This document shows positions 18,598-28,214 of a stretch of DNA of 60,371 bases, piece by piece. This DNA comes from an uncultured Alphaproteobacteria bacterium. GTDB taxonomy: Bacteria; Pseudomonadota; Alphaproteobacteria; Rhodobacterales; Rhodobacteraceae. A program made the position numbers and the translations under genes. Where the stretch lies: NCBI GenBank assembly GCA_902524845.1, contig CABZEW010000009.1, forward strand, positions 1 through 60,371, written 5' to 3'. Below the pieces are notes generated by a model. That model was not told where the DNA came from. It worked only from the letters and a program-made list of their open reading frames with translations, and searched no databases. The stretch's first letter is position 1, and each line of letters opens with the position of its first letter.

Positions 18598-21019
18598 TGA
18601 CTTCTTCTAGTAATTCTTTTTCGAGTTTTTCTAAATAAAAATTGTCGAGTTCATTTTTATCAGGCGTCTCTTTGTGGTATTCAAAAAGTAATGAAAAGGC
18701 TAAAGCGGACGCCCTATTCAACTTATTTATCTTTATTTTGTTCTTTATCCTAAATAGAAAGTTTGAGAGTCTATCGAGATCAATAAGGTCTTTCTTCGCA
18801 TTTTCTGTTGTAATTTTCAATAAAATGTGGTGCGGATCATGCTTTCGTAATACTTCATAGATCAAATCAGTATTGAAAGTCACTTGTTTGCCTGTTTTTT
18901 GGTTGCCGGGAAGATTTTTATAGATTAGCCCTGAGATAATAGCGATTTCTCTGAATAATCTTTTTATTAATGGAGTTTCTTCTAGCCATTCATACAGATC
19001 CTCAACCAAAATATCTTGAGAAAAAAGGAAATCAATATCTTCAATTTCTTTAGAAAATGAAAACAAAATAGAATAATCATTCGCAACAAATCCAAATGGT
19101 TGTACGCCAAGCTTTTTAATTCGTCTTAGAATAAGAAATCCTATTGTTTGATGGGTATTTCGGCCCTCAAATGGATGAAGGGCCATATAATACTTTTCTT
19201 GATTACCAATCTTTCTCCTAAACGTTTCTACAAGAAGTTCATTTTCTTCTGGAAAGGAAGAAAATTTTGACTGTAGCGCGGACCATTTTTTTAAGCTATC
19301 AGGAAGATCAACTCCATCCAGTTGTTTGGAAAAAATCTTTCTAACTGATTTCGAGAGATGTGTTGAAAGAGGTAAATTACCTCCTTTAAAAGATGGTATT
19401 TTTTGATGATCCAACGCAGTTATTTTAGCATATGCAATATTACCAACTACCTTTTCAAACATTAATCTTTTCCCAGCAAATATAAACGTGTCCCCTGCCG
19501 AAAGCCCATTTATAAACCACTCCTCAATATTTCCTAAATATCTATTACTTACCCTTAAACGTAACATTTCAGCTTCAACAATCGTCCCAACATTCATTCT
19601 ATATTTTGCGATCAATGATTTATCCTTGATTTCAAAATACTCTCCATCACGCTTTAAGCGTGAGTACTCGTTATAGCCCTGAAGGGAATAGCCTCCATTT
19701 TCTACGAATGATAACGTTTTTTCAAAATCTTCTTTATTGAGGTTTCTGTAAGGCCACGCTTCTTTAGTTTGCTTGTACAAATCTTCTCTTTTGAATTTTT
19801 GGGAAATAGCAACTCCCACAATATGCTGGGCAAGAACATCTAAAGAGCCGTCAGAATATTGTTCATCTTCTAGAAGATTTAACTCAATACACTCTTTTGC
19901 AGCGATACATTCGACAAACTCAAAGCAATTAGTTGGAACTAAAATGGCTCGTGACGGCGTATTAATTGTGTGGTTTGCTCTACCAATTCTCTGTATTAAC
20001 CTTGCTACTCCTTTAGGCGCGCCTACTTGCATTACCAAGTCGATATTGCCCCAGTCGAGGCCCAAATCTAACGAACTTGTAGCAACTACACACTCTACAT
20101 GACCTTCCACTATTTCTTTTTCAACTTTTTTTCTGAGATCTTTTTCGAGGCTTCCATGATGAATTGCTATTTTCTTATTTTTATCATTTATCGCCCATAA
20201 GCTTTCAAACAAAATTTCTGCTTGAGCTCGTGTATTTACAAAAAGAATTGATGACTTAAATTTAAGTACTTCCAAATAAATATCTGAAAGAGCATATCTT
20301 GGGGAATGCCCTGACCAAGGAATTCTATTATCTGACTTTAATATGGTTATTTTGGGAGAAACCTTTGAATAAGTGCTGACCAGCTTTGTGTCCTTATTAT
20401 TTGATAAGTATTTTTTAGCAAGATCGGTATTCTTTAATGTCGCTGAAAGACCGATTATTTGAAACGGTTTTATTGATCTTAATCTTGCTAGATTTAAGCT
20501 TAATAAGTGACCTCTTTTTGAGTTAAAAAATGTATGAAGCTCATCAATAATGACAAATTTTAAATTTTTAAATAAATCGGTTACATCCGTTCTAGCCATC
20601 AATAGTGCAAATGACTCCGGCGTCGTCATCAGAAAATTAGGAGGCTTCTTGACTTGCTTTGCTTTATTATAGGCAGATGTATCACTTGTTCGAGTTTCTA
20701 CTTTTATATTTATTTGCAAGTCATTAATAGGATTAAGTAAATTCCTTTGAACATCCGCCGTTAAAGCCTTTAAAGGTGATATGTATAAGGTATGAAATAC
20801 CTCACTCTCATAGTTATTATTTATAAAATCGTTAATTGATGGCATGAATCCGCCAATCGTTTTACCTCCGCCCGTAGGGGCATGTAAGATAACGTCGCAT
20901 CCCTGTTTGATCAAGTTAAAGGTTTCAACTTGGTGGTCATATAAAAACCAACCTTTTTTCTTGAGCCACTTGTCAATTGGATTATCTTTATATTTCACTG
21001 TAATAACTAATATCCCCAA
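18587..21019 (-). CDS. Ligase-associated DEXH-box helicase (Lhr-Core)
   Basis: An 810-residue superfamily 2 helicase of the Lhr-Core type, a 3'-to-5' DNA-dependent ATPase and translocase. Motif I is APTGGGKT (about 46-53), motif II DELH near 139, motif III GLSAT near 178, and motif VI QRIGRANH near 325. The winged-helix and Lhr-specific domains follow to the C-terminus, and the length is normal. The ATG at 21019 lies only 2 bases from the divergent exonuclease ATG. A GTG at 20996-20998 is an alternative start. Promoters for both directions must therefore sit inside the opposing reading frames. It is coupled to pdeM downstream. Confidence 0.92.
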   Translation of the reverse strand: MGILVITVKYKDNPIDKWLKKKGWFLYDHQVETFNLIKQGCDVILHAPTGGGKTIGGFMPSINDFINNNYESEVFHTLYISPLKALTADVQRNLLNPINDLQINIKVETRTSDTSAYNKAKQVKKPPNFLMTTPESFALLMARTDVTDLFKNLKFVIIDELHTFFNSKRGHLLSLNLARLRSIKPFQIIGLSATLKNTDLAKKYLSNNKDTKLVSTYSKVSPKITILKSDNRIPWSGHSPRYALSDIYLEVLKFKSSILFVNTRAQAEILFESLWAINDKNKKIAIHHGSLEKDLRKKVEKEIVEGHVECVVATSSLDLGLDWGNIDLVMQVGAPKGVARLIQRIGRANHTINTPSRAILVPTNCFEFVECIAAKECIELNLLEDEQYSDGSLDVLAQHIVGVAISQKFKREDLYKQTKEAWPYRNLNKEDFEKTLSFVENGGYSLQGYNEYSRLKRDGEYFEIKDKSLIAKYRMNVGTIVEAEMLRLRVSNRYLGNIEEWFINGLSAGDTFIFAGKRLMFEKVVGNIAYAKITALDHQKIPSFKGGNLPLSTHLSKSVRKIFSKQLDGVDLPDSLKKWSALQSKFSSFPEENELLVETFRRKIGNQEKYYMALHPFEGRNTHQTIGFLILRRIKKLGVQPFGFVANDYSILFSFSKEIEDIDFLFSQDILVEDLYEWLEETPLIKRLFREIAIISGLIYKNLPGNQKTGKQVTFNTDLIYEVLRKHDPHHILLKITTENAKKDLIDLDRLSNFLFRIKNKIKINKLNRASALAFSLLFEYHKETPDKNELDNFYLEKLEKELLEEVNAL

Positions 21020-21021
21020 TT

Positions 21022-22011
21022 ATGATATCTATTGATAACAAACTTTATATTAAAGACATCGATACATATATAGACCCTTTTTTTCCTGTAGAAAGGGCGA
21101 TTATAACCCATGGACATGCTGATCACGCGAGAGCTGGTCACAAACATGTGCTGTGTACCCCTGAAACTTCAGAGATTATGAAAATTAGATATGGTGAAAA
21201 ATGTGCCAACACTTTTCAAACAATCAAATACGGGCATTCTGTAAAAATAGGAAAAATAAAGGTAACCTTGTTCCCCGCTGCACATATATTGGGAAGTGCG
21301 CAAGTTCTTCTCGAAACAAAAAAGCAAAGAATTGTAGTCACTGGGGACTATAAAACAACATTGGATCGACATTTAGATCCGTTTGAGGCCGTTCCTTGTG
21401 ACCTACTTATTACCGAGGCTACCTTTGGGTTGCCCATATTTAAATTTAATAAACCAGAACTGGAAATTGAGCGATTGTTAAACAATATTTCTAAGAATAA
21501 AGAAAATACATTTTTAATAGGGGCTTATTCCCTTGGAAAAGCACAAAGAATTATTTGGCTCCTTCGAGAAGTGGGTTTTTCAGATGACATTTTTATTCAT
21601 GGATCGATGGATAAGCTTTGTGACTTTTATCATAGCAAGGGAATAAAACTTGGAACACTTAGAAAGGCAACAATAGAAAATAAAAAAGACTTTAAAGGGA
21701 AAGTTATTGTTGCACCTCCATCAGCACTCAAGGATAGATGGTCAAGGCGTTTTGAAAACATCACTAGATGTTATGCTTCAGGATGGATGCAAGTAAAACA
21801 GCGGGCAAAGCAAAGCCAAATTGAAATTCCTCTTGTCATATCTGATCATTCCGACTGGAACGAGCTTACTAATACTATAAAACAAACTGGTGCAGAAAAA
21901 GTTTGGATAACACATGGAAGAGAGGATGCTCTGAAATATTGGTGCGAGAAAAATGGCATTGAAGCAGAACCTCTTTCTTTGCAACATAGAGATGAAACAA
22001 ACGAACAATAA
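21022..22011 (+). CDS. Ligase-associated MBL/beta-CASP exonuclease
   Basis: A 329-residue metallo-beta-lactamase fold nuclease of the beta-CASP/SNM1-like group that accompanies bacterial ATP-dependent ligases. HGHADHAR (about 30-37) is the metal site. Further ligands are likely in AAHILGSAQ and VTGDYK, and a C-terminal SDHSDW (about 275) and THGRED complete the beta-CASP pattern. It begins 2 bases from the divergent helicase and its TAA overlaps the ligase ATG by one base (TAATG), so it is tightly coupled to the ligase. Confidence 0.9.
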   Translation: MISIDNKLYIKDIDTYIDPFFPVERAIITHGHADHARAGHKHVLCTPETSEIMKIRYGEKCANTFQTIKYGHSVKIGKIKVTLFPAAHILGSAQVLLETKKQRIVVTGDYKTTLDRHLDPFEAVPCDLLITEATFGLPIFKFNKPELEIERLLNNISKNKENTFLIGAYSLGKAQRIIWLLREVGFSDDIFIHGSMDKLCDFYHSKGIKLGTLRKATIENKKDFKGKVIVAPPSALKDRWSRRFENITRCYASGWMQVKQRAKQSQIEIPLVISDHSDWNELTNTIKQTGAEKVWITHGREDALKYWCEKNGIEAEPLSLQHRDETNEQ

Positions 22012-23579
22012 TGAAAGCTTTTTCGAATTTACTATCTGATCTAATTTTGACTAGCTCAAGAAATAGAAAACTATCATTATTAGCAGAGTATTTTAGCTCA
22101 ACACCTGACCCTGACCGAGGCTATGCTTTAGCGGCACTTACTGGCTCGCTTAACTTTAAAAATATAAAAGCTTCATTCTTCAAGGAGTTAATAAAGGAAA
22201 AGAAAGACGAATACTTATTTGATCTATCTTACGACTATGTAGGTGATTTAGCTGAAACAATTTCCTTATTATGGGACCAAAAAAAAGATGCTAACATGCC
22301 TAGTCTTTCCTCTTTATTGGAAAGACTAACGAGGTCTAAAAATGAAGAACTTAAGAGCGATGTAATTGACATTCTAGACATGAGTACCTCAGATCAGAGA
22401 TGGGCCTTTATAAAACTTTTTACAGGAGGCTTACGCATTGGAGTTTCAAGCAGGATTGTAAAGCAAGCACTGGCTAATTATGGCGACGTTGATCTCGAAC
22501 AAATTGAAAAGATTTGGCATGGGTTGCAATTACCTTATATCGATTTGTTTGCATGGCTCGAGAAGAAAGGGCCCAAACCAAAGATTTCAGTCTATGATGT
22601 TTTTCATCCAATGATGCTTGCTCATCCTCTTGTTATGGAAAAGGATTTAACAGCAGCCAATCCAAAAGACTTTGTCGCAGAATATAAATGGGACGGAATT
22701 AGAGTTCAAATTGTAAGCCATAGTGAAGGATGCCGCCTTTATTCAAGGACAGGGGACGAGGTTTCCAAGTCTTTTCCAGAAATCATTAAGGCTATAAAAG
22801 GTAATTTTGTGCTAGATGGAGAATTACTTGCTGGCAATAATGCTGAACCCAAAACATTTAACGATCTTCAGCAAAGGTTAAACAAAAAAGCTCCTTCACA
22901 AAAGTTTATAGACACAAATCCATGTTTTATAAAGGTTTATGATGTATTGTTTTTTGACGGCATCGATTTAAGGGACAAACCACTAAGTGAGAGAAAAAAA
23001 GTTCTCAACTCTTATTTTAGCTCAAATAGATCTCCATTGTTCTTATCTGAAACAATTGAGTTTGAAACCTGGGAATTTTTAGACAAAATTAGAGATATAT
23101 CAGATAACCAAGTCCATGAAGGAGTAATGATCAAATCGACTCCAAGCCTTTATATTGCTGGAAGACCGCGCGGCAAATGGTTCAAATGGAAAAGAAATCC
23201 AAAGAATGTAGATGCAATAATAATGTATGCACAGAGAGGACATGGAAAGCGGAGTTCTTTTTATTCAGATTATACTTTTGGCGTATTTAATAAAGAAAGA
23301 GAGCTAGTGCCTATAGGAAAAGCTTACTCCGGTTTTACCGATGAAGAGTTAACTAGATTAGATAAGTTTGTAAGGACAAAATCAGTAAACCGATTTGGGC
23401 CGGTCAGAGAAGTTGAGAAAACATTAGTCGTTGAAATTGCTTTTGATGATGTGTCCTTCAGTAAAAGGCACAAATCTGGGATTGCTTTAAGGTTTCCTAG
23501 ATTCAAAAGAATTAGATGGGACAAGCCAACTAATGAAGTCGAAACTTTGGAGCAAATTAAAAAATCCTTTTTAGAATAA
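22011..23579 (+). CDS. ATP-dependent DNA ligase of the ligase-associated repair cluster
   Basis: A 522-residue ATP-dependent DNA ligase. The adenylation motif EYKWDGIR gives nucleophile Lys226. Other nucleotidyltransferase motifs follow: SRTGDEV, FVLDGELLA, KVYDVLFFDG, EGVMIKS, WFKWKR. The N-terminal 190 residues are the helical DNA-binding domain and the last 120 the OB-fold domain. With PdeM, Lhr-Core and the MBL exonuclease it makes the complete four-protein set known from Pseudomonas putida and others. Its TAA abuts the stop codon of the convergent GlxD-like gene with no intervening base. Confidence 0.93.
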   Translation: MKAFSNLLSDLILTSSRNRKLSLLAEYFSSTPDPDRGYALAALTGSLNFKNIKASFFKELIKEKKDEYLFDLSYDYVGDLAETISLLWDQKKDANMPSLSSLLERLTRSKNEELKSDVIDILDMSTSDQRWAFIKLFTGGLRIGVSSRIVKQALANYGDVDLEQIEKIWHGLQLPYIDLFAWLEKKGPKPKISVYDVFHPMMLAHPLVMEKDLTAANPKDFVAEYKWDGIRVQIVSHSEGCRLYSRTGDEVSKSFPEIIKAIKGNFVLDGELLAGNNAEPKTFNDLQQRLNKKAPSQKFIDTNPCFIKVYDVLFFDGIDLRDKPLSERKKVLNSYFSSNRSPLFLSETIEFETWEFLDKIRDISDNQVHEGVMIKSTPSLYIAGRPRGKWFKWKRNPKNVDAIIMYAQRGHGKRSSFYSDYTFGVFNKERELVPIGKAYSGFTDEELTRLDKFVRTKSVNRFGPVREVEKTLVVEIAFDDVSFSKRHKSGIALRFPRFKRIRWDKPTNEVETLEQIKKSFLE

Positions 23580-24896
23580 CTATGTGCCAGGGATCCAGTT
23601 GGTTCCAGCTAATGGAACTCCGGCCATTGCAGCGGACTCCACCGTTAGAGCGCACAGATCCTCAGGTTCTAGGTTTCTTAGATCATTTTTACCACAAGCT
23701 CTTGCAATAGTTTGCGCTTCCATTGTCATAACGTTCAGGTAATTGGCTAATCGCCTACCCCCAAGCTTAGGATCTAAACGCTTCGCTAGTTTTTTATCTT
23801 GAGTAGTAATTCCAGCTGGATCAAGCCCTTCATGCCAATCATCGAATGAGCCCGCTGTAGTACCTAATTTCTCGTAATCTTTCTGATATCTGGGATCATT
23901 ATCTCCCAATGCGATCAATGCAGCAGATCCGATCGATACTGCATCAGCACCTAAAGCCATTGCTTTTGCAACATCAGCACCATTCCTTATTCCCCCCGAA
24001 ATAATAAGTTGTACCTTCCTATGCAACCCTAATTCTTGCAATGCTTTAACTGCGGGTCTAACACATGCAAGCGTCGGTATCCCTACATTTTCGATAAAAA
24101 CCTCTTGCGTCGCTGCTGTACCTCCTTGCATTCCGTCAACAACAACAACATCCGCTCCTGATTTAGCGGCTAGGGCCACATCATAAAACGGTCTAGAACC
24201 GGCAACTTTTACAAAAATAGGAACCTTCCAGCCAGTAATTTCTCTTAACTCAAGGATCTTAATCTCCATATCATCTGGACCTGTCCAATCAGGATGCCTA
24301 CATGGAGACCTTTGATCAATTCCCTTCGGGAGTGTCCGCATCTCTGCAACTCTATCATTTATTTTTTGACCAAGTAACATTCCACCCCCACCCGGCTTTG
24401 CACCCTGACCTACAACAATTTCAATAGCATCAGCTTTTCTAAGGTCATCAGGGTTCATCCCGTATCTAGAGGGAAGAAGCTGATAGACTAACTGTTTCGA
24501 ATGACCTCTTTCCTCTTTTGTCATTCCACCATCACCCGTAGTTGTTGAAGTCCCAACTAGACTAGCACCTCTTCCTAAAGCCTCTTTTGCTTGAGCGGAG
24601 AGAGCTCCAAAGCTCATTCCTGCAATAGTAATTGGAATATCGAGTTTGAGAGGATTAGAACTAAATCTATCCCCAAGAGTTACCATCGTATTGCACGATT
24701 CTCTATATCCTTCCAGAGGATATCTAGAAATTGAGGCACCGAGAAACAATAGATCATCAAAGTTTGGCAAGTTTCTTTTGGATCCTCCTCCCCTTATGTC
24801 ATATATACCAGTCTCAGCTGCTCTTCTAATTTCAGAATTTGTATATGCATCAAAAGTATGCGAAGTTCTTGGTAGGGATATTGATCTTTTTTTCAC
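23580..24896 (-). CDS. FMN-binding glutamate synthase-like subunit (GlxD/MgsC type)
   Basis: A 438-residue protein matching the FMN-binding synthase domain of large-subunit glutamate synthase as a separate chain. TTTGDGGMTKEERG (about 118-131) is the start of the barrel's conserved region, GAKPGGGGMLLGQK near 165 is the FMN loop, and SGGIRNGADVAKAMALGADAVSIG near 298 is the phosphate-binding part. Separate FMN, GXGXG and amidotransferase chains are known as GlxBCD or as N-methylglutamate synthase MgsABC, and the sequence alone does not separate these. Start is GTG with AGGACAA upstream. It is the last gene of the three-gene operon, 9 bases after the GXGXG gene. Confidence 0.85.
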   Translation of the reverse strand: MKKRSISLPRTSHTFDAYTNSEIRRAAETGIYDIRGGGSKRNLPNFDDLLFLGASISRYPLEGYRESCNTMVTLGDRFSSNPLKLDIPITIAGMSFGALSAQAKEALGRGASLVGTSTTTGDGGMTKEERGHSKQLVYQLLPSRYGMNPDDLRKADAIEIVVGQGAKPGGGGMLLGQKINDRVAEMRTLPKGIDQRSPCRHPDWTGPDDMEIKILELREITGWKVPIFVKVAGSRPFYDVALAAKSGADVVVVDGMQGGTAATQEVFIENVGIPTLACVRPAVKALQELGLHRKVQLIISGGIRNGADVAKAMALGADAVSIGSAALIALGDNDPRYQKDYEKLGTTAGSFDDWHEGLDPAGITTQDKKLAKRLDPKLGGRRLANYLNVMTMEAQTIARACGKNDLRNLEPEDLCALTVESAAMAGVPLAGTNWIPGT

Positions 24897-24905
24897 GTAA
24901 TTGTC

Positions 24906-25583
24906 CTAATATATTTTGGCATTATCTACATTAAAGTTGTATAGCGATCGAGCAGATCCAAAGCGCTTAAAATTATCCAAATAATAATCAGAAACGTCGG
25001 CATTAGATAAAATATTTTCTAAATTACTACGATGCTTTTTTGTCATTTTTTTCTCGATACAATCTGTACCCAGTGAGGCAACCTCCCCTGCAACATATAT
25101 ATTGGCTTCGTATATGCTATCCCCTAAAGCATGTCCAGCGTTACCGAAAATAACCAAATTTCCTTTCTGCGCCATAAAGGCAGACATATGACCAACATTT
25201 CCTTTTATAATGATATCTATACCCTTCATTGAAATACCACATCTTGAAGAAGCATTTCCTTCAACAAGTATACTTCCTCCATGCCCTGAAGCTCCTGCAT
25301 ATTGGCTTACATCACCGGTAACATGTATATTCCCCGACATCATATTTTCTCCTAATCCTGGGCCAGCCGAGCCTTCAATTTTAATATCAGAAAATTTATT
25401 CATACCTGCGCAGTAATACCCAACACTACCAAGAACTTTCACATTTATATTTTTATTGATACCAACAGCTAAAGCATGAGCTCCTTTTGGATTTTTGATC
25501 GAAAAAGAGCTGTTATCATCAGAACCTTGTAAAGTATTATTAATCTCCCTTAAGGATAATTTATTAATATCAAGAATGCCCAT
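24906..25583 (-). CDS. GXGXG-domain glutamate synthase-like subunit (GlxC/MgsB type)
   Basis: A 225-residue protein built almost entirely of the right-handed beta-helix GXGXG domain from the C-terminus of GltB. Repeating turns such as GSVGYYCAGMNKF, GSAGPGLGENMM, GDVSQYAGASGHGG and GNAGHALGDSIYE cover residues 50-170. It is structural, linking the amidotransferase and FMN subunits. It starts 2 bases after the amidotransferase stop and ends 9 bases before the FMN subunit start, so the three chains are made from one message. Length agrees with stand-alone GlxC/MgsB proteins. Confidence 0.85.
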   Translation of the reverse strand: MGILDINKLSLREINNTLQGSDDNSSFSIKNPKGAHALAVGINKNINVKVLGSVGYYCAGMNKFSDIKIEGSAGPGLGENMMSGNIHVTGDVSQYAGASGHGGSILVEGNASSRCGISMKGIDIIIKGNVGHMSAFMAQKGNLVIFGNAGHALGDSIYEANIYVAGEVASLGTDCIEKKMTKKHRSNLENILSNADVSDYYLDNFKRFGSARSLYNFNVDNAKIY

Positions 25584-25585
25584 CC

Positions 25586-26482
25586 TTAATGTCCCCAGAA
25601 ATAGACTGTAGCCGGCTCAGGCTCCCAGATCTTTGCCCTCTCTATATAAGGTAGAGATGTTAACGCTCTATACTCGGACCCAAAAGCTACATAATCAGAT
25701 GTTTCTGCCAGCACAGCGGGCTTGCAGGCAATGGGATCTCTTAACACGCCAAAACCATTTTCCGTACCAACTAAGAACGTAAAAAACCCATCCAGCTCTA
25801 CTAGGGAGCTTTCCAGAGCCTCTTTGAGTGTTTGGCCTCCGTTCATTCTATATGTGATGAAACTGGCAGCTACCTCCGAGTCGTTTTCTGTTTCGAAGGT
25901 CATATCTTTCCTTATTAATTCTCGTCTAAGAGAATTATGATTTGATAGTGACCCATTGTGAACCAGACACTGATCCTCACCTGTAGAAAAAGGATGCGCA
26001 CCGAGTGTTGTTACGGCCGATTCTGTTGCCATTCGGGTATGGCCGATACCATGGGACCCTTTCATTTTATCTATCTCAAACCTTTCAATCACGTCATTTG
26101 GTTTGCCTACCTCTTTATAAATCTCCATTTTTTTTCCAACACTTAAAATTCTCAAATTAGGGAAAGCATCGCTTATGAGCTCAGTTACCAATTTTTTTTG
26201 TTTTACATCGAGCGTTATAACCGCATGAGAAGAATTAGTATCCAAACTGCAAGAAACTTCTTTTTTAGTAGATATAAACTTTTTTAATTTTGGAAATTCT
26301 ACCTCAGGGGATTGAGACTGAACCGTTATCTTGGTTTTCATTGCAATAGGCTTTGCATAAATCGCTATACCCGCGCTATCGGGACCTCTATCGCTCATAC
26401 TCACAAGCATTTTTGAGAGATGTAACCCAAGGTCTCTTTCTACCTGAGGGCTTTTTGCAAAAAGACCTACTATCCCACACAT
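25586..26482 (-). CDS. Class II glutamine amidotransferase (GlxB/MgsA type)
   Basis: A 298-residue class II (Ntn) amidotransferase. MCGIVGLF places the nucleophile Cys at position 2, exposed after Met removal. RGPDSAGIAIY near residue 33, GHTRMATES near 147, HNGSLSNH near 175 and NDSEVAASFI near 203 are the substrate and oxyanion motifs. It releases ammonia from glutamine for the FMN subunit. The insert at about 55-130 is typical of GlxB/MgsA. GAAGGAG sits about 10 bases before the ATG, the best ribosome-binding site of this operon. Confidence 0.87.
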   Translation of the reverse strand: MCGIVGLFAKSPQVERDLGLHLSKMLVSMSDRGPDSAGIAIYAKPIAMKTKITVQSQSPEVEFPKLKKFISTKKEVSCSLDTNSSHAVITLDVKQKKLVTELISDAFPNLRILSVGKKMEIYKEVGKPNDVIERFEIDKMKGSHGIGHTRMATESAVTTLGAHPFSTGEDQCLVHNGSLSNHNSLRRELIRKDMTFETENDSEVAASFITYRMNGGQTLKEALESSLVELDGFFTFLVGTENGFGVLRDPIACKPAVLAETSDYVAFGSEYRALTSLPYIERAKIWEPEPATVYFWGH

Positions 26483-26543
26483 TCAAACCACTCCTTCAGA
26501 GTATAAAAATCATCCAAATTCATTGTATGCTAATATTTAAACT

Positions 26544-27062
26544 TTATTTTGCTTTTTTTAACGCTTTTTCTAGTTTTTTATATTCAGTACAAGAGGTGCC
26601 ACAAATACTTTTGAGTAATGCAAGATTTTTTTCTGCCATATCTGTTTTATTAGTTTTTATAAACAGTTCTCCTTGGTACTCAAGTGCACCCTTATGTCGT
26701 GGGTCCAGCTGAAGTGCTTTTTTGTAAAACTGACCACTTTTGCCGTACTCACCCATTTTTCTATAGATAAAGCCATAATAATTATTGATGTCAGCATTAT
26801 CTGGGTACTTATTATCCAATAGCCTAACTTGAATCAAAGCTTCGTTGAACTGCTGGCTATAGAGCAATTTTTCAATGGAATTCAATCCATTCTTTAATTG
26901 CATCGTCTTTAACATATCACCTGAGGTAAAACTATTTCCGCCAGAACTAGTACTGGAAGAGTTCGAGCCGTAGGAAGATGATCCGCCGCCTCCGGCATTG
27001 ATATTAACAATAAATATTAGGCAGACTAAACCATAAAAGATTTCGTTCGACGTTTTTTTCAT
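26544..27062 (-). CDS. Secreted or periplasmic TPR protein
   Basis: A 172-residue protein. A signal peptide (MKKTSN... to about residue 23) is followed by a Gly/Ser-rich linker (about 24-50), then two or three TPR motifs: FNEALIQVRLLDNKYPDN, INNYYGFIYRKMGEYGKSGQF with YKKALQLDP, and EYQGELFIKTNKTDMAEKNL. Two cysteines (ICGTSC) lie near the C-terminus. I chose the ATG at 27062 because GGGGTG lies just upstream; an in-frame GTG four codons earlier falls inside that site. It lies 61 bases before the amidotransferase gene on the same strand. It is probably a scaffold; no enzyme motif is seen. Confidence 0.7.
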   Translation of the reverse strand: MKKTSNEIFYGLVCLIFIVNINAGGGGSSSYGSNSSSTSSGGNSFTSGDMLKTMQLKNGLNSIEKLLYSQQFNEALIQVRLLDNKYPDNADINNYYGFIYRKMGEYGKSGQFYKKALQLDPRHKGALEYQGELFIKTNKTDMAEKNLALLKSICGTSCTEYKKLEKALKKAK

Positions 27063-27137
27063 AGTACACCCCACACTTTCTTTGTTAGAGAATTAAAGCA
27101 TTCTTTCTAAATTTCAAACATAGTTTCCTAGTATATA

Positions 27138-28109
27138 TTAGGTAATCTCTGAAATAAGAGAAATCATTTCGAACATTATAGCCATTGCTGTGTGCGCGGT
27201 AATATTATTTGGAGAGTCTTTTGTTGGCATCATGCATACGATATCGCCACCGATAATGTTCATTCCTCTAACAGATCGAACAAGAGAAATTGCCTCATCA
27301 ATGTCAAATCCTTTAGAACCCGCTTCCAAGTTTGCTACGCCGGGAGCAATTGATGGATCAAGGCAATCTAAATCGAACGTTATATAAACCGGCTTGTCGC
27401 GCAACACCTCTTTTACTTGTTTGATTACAGATTGTAAGCCGCGTTGTCTATACTCTTTCATGGTAACTACATTATATCCGTAATCGTAACTTGGCTGTAG
27501 CCAGTCAAGAGTTCTTGGATTTCCTCTCAAGCCAATTTGCATCGATGATTTTGGATCAACATTTCCTTGATCAGCTAAATACGCACCCCAATGAGCAGCT
27601 GATTTTTTCGCGCCTAAGAAGTGATCAACGTTAGAAAAGACATCTGTATGTGCATCTAAATGCAGCAAACTAACAGAACTACCCTGTGATAAATTTCCTC
27701 TTCCTAAGGCCTGGATAATACCACCAGTAATTGAATGATCGCCCCCCACTGAAATGGGTTTTACACCTTCTTTATCAATTTCTTTAAAAAAATTGGAAAT
27801 TTGCTTAATACAATCTTCATTGTCATTAGCTTTAGGAAAAGGAACGTCTCCGACATCAACAACCTTTGATCTCTCCCATGGATTTATGCCAAATTCTAAA
27901 TTTACTCTCCTACCAATAGAAGAAATGTTTCTTAGAGCACGAGGACCCAAGTGTTGATCTCTTTCAGTCGTACCATTTCCTGTAGAATGAGGCACACCCA
28001 CCAATGCAATGTCATTGCCAGCGAGTGGTACATTTGGACATCTAAAAAACGTAGGAATTCCCCACCAATATAAGTTCTCCATCATTGCATTATCGTGTTC
28101 AAGTGCCAT
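27138..28109 (-). CDS. Ureohydrolase (agmatinase/guanidino-acid hydrolase family)
   Basis: A 323-residue arginase-superfamily enzyme that releases urea from a guanidino compound. All metal ligands are visible: His125 in GGDHS, Asp152, His154 and Asp156 in HLDAHTD, and Asp246 and Asp248 in FDLDCLDP. The substrate is not fixed by sequence: agmatine, guanidinobutyrate, guanidinopropionate or guanidine are all possible. GTGAGGA precedes the ATG. It points towards the TPR gene and the glutamate synthase-like operon on the same strand, which fits a nitrogen-acquisition theme, though co-transcription is not shown. Confidence 0.87.
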   Translation of the reverse strand: MALEHDNAMMENLYWWGIPTFFRCPNVPLAGNDIALVGVPHSTGNGTTERDQHLGPRALRNISSIGRRVNLEFGINPWERSKVVDVGDVPFPKANDNEDCIKQISNFFKEIDKEGVKPISVGGDHSITGGIIQALGRGNLSQGSSVSLLHLDAHTDVFSNVDHFLGAKKSAAHWGAYLADQGNVDPKSSMQIGLRGNPRTLDWLQPSYDYGYNVVTMKEYRQRGLQSVIKQVKEVLRDKPVYITFDLDCLDPSIAPGVANLEAGSKGFDIDEAISLVRSVRGMNIIGGDIVCMMPTKDSPNNITAHTAMAIMFEMISLISEIT

Positions 28110-28214
28110 ACAAAAGTCCTCACTTTAAAAATTATTAAATCTCTTGATCAAATTATAAGATAAACTAAACTGCAAAGCCAAGTTATTAGAAATTTGGATT
28201 AAAGGAAAAGTAAT

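Noticed and set aside
23580-26482. Definite assignment as N-methylglutamate synthase
   Set aside because: gmaS and mgdABCD are absent from the window, and GlxBCD proteins share the same motifs, so the specific name is not supported.
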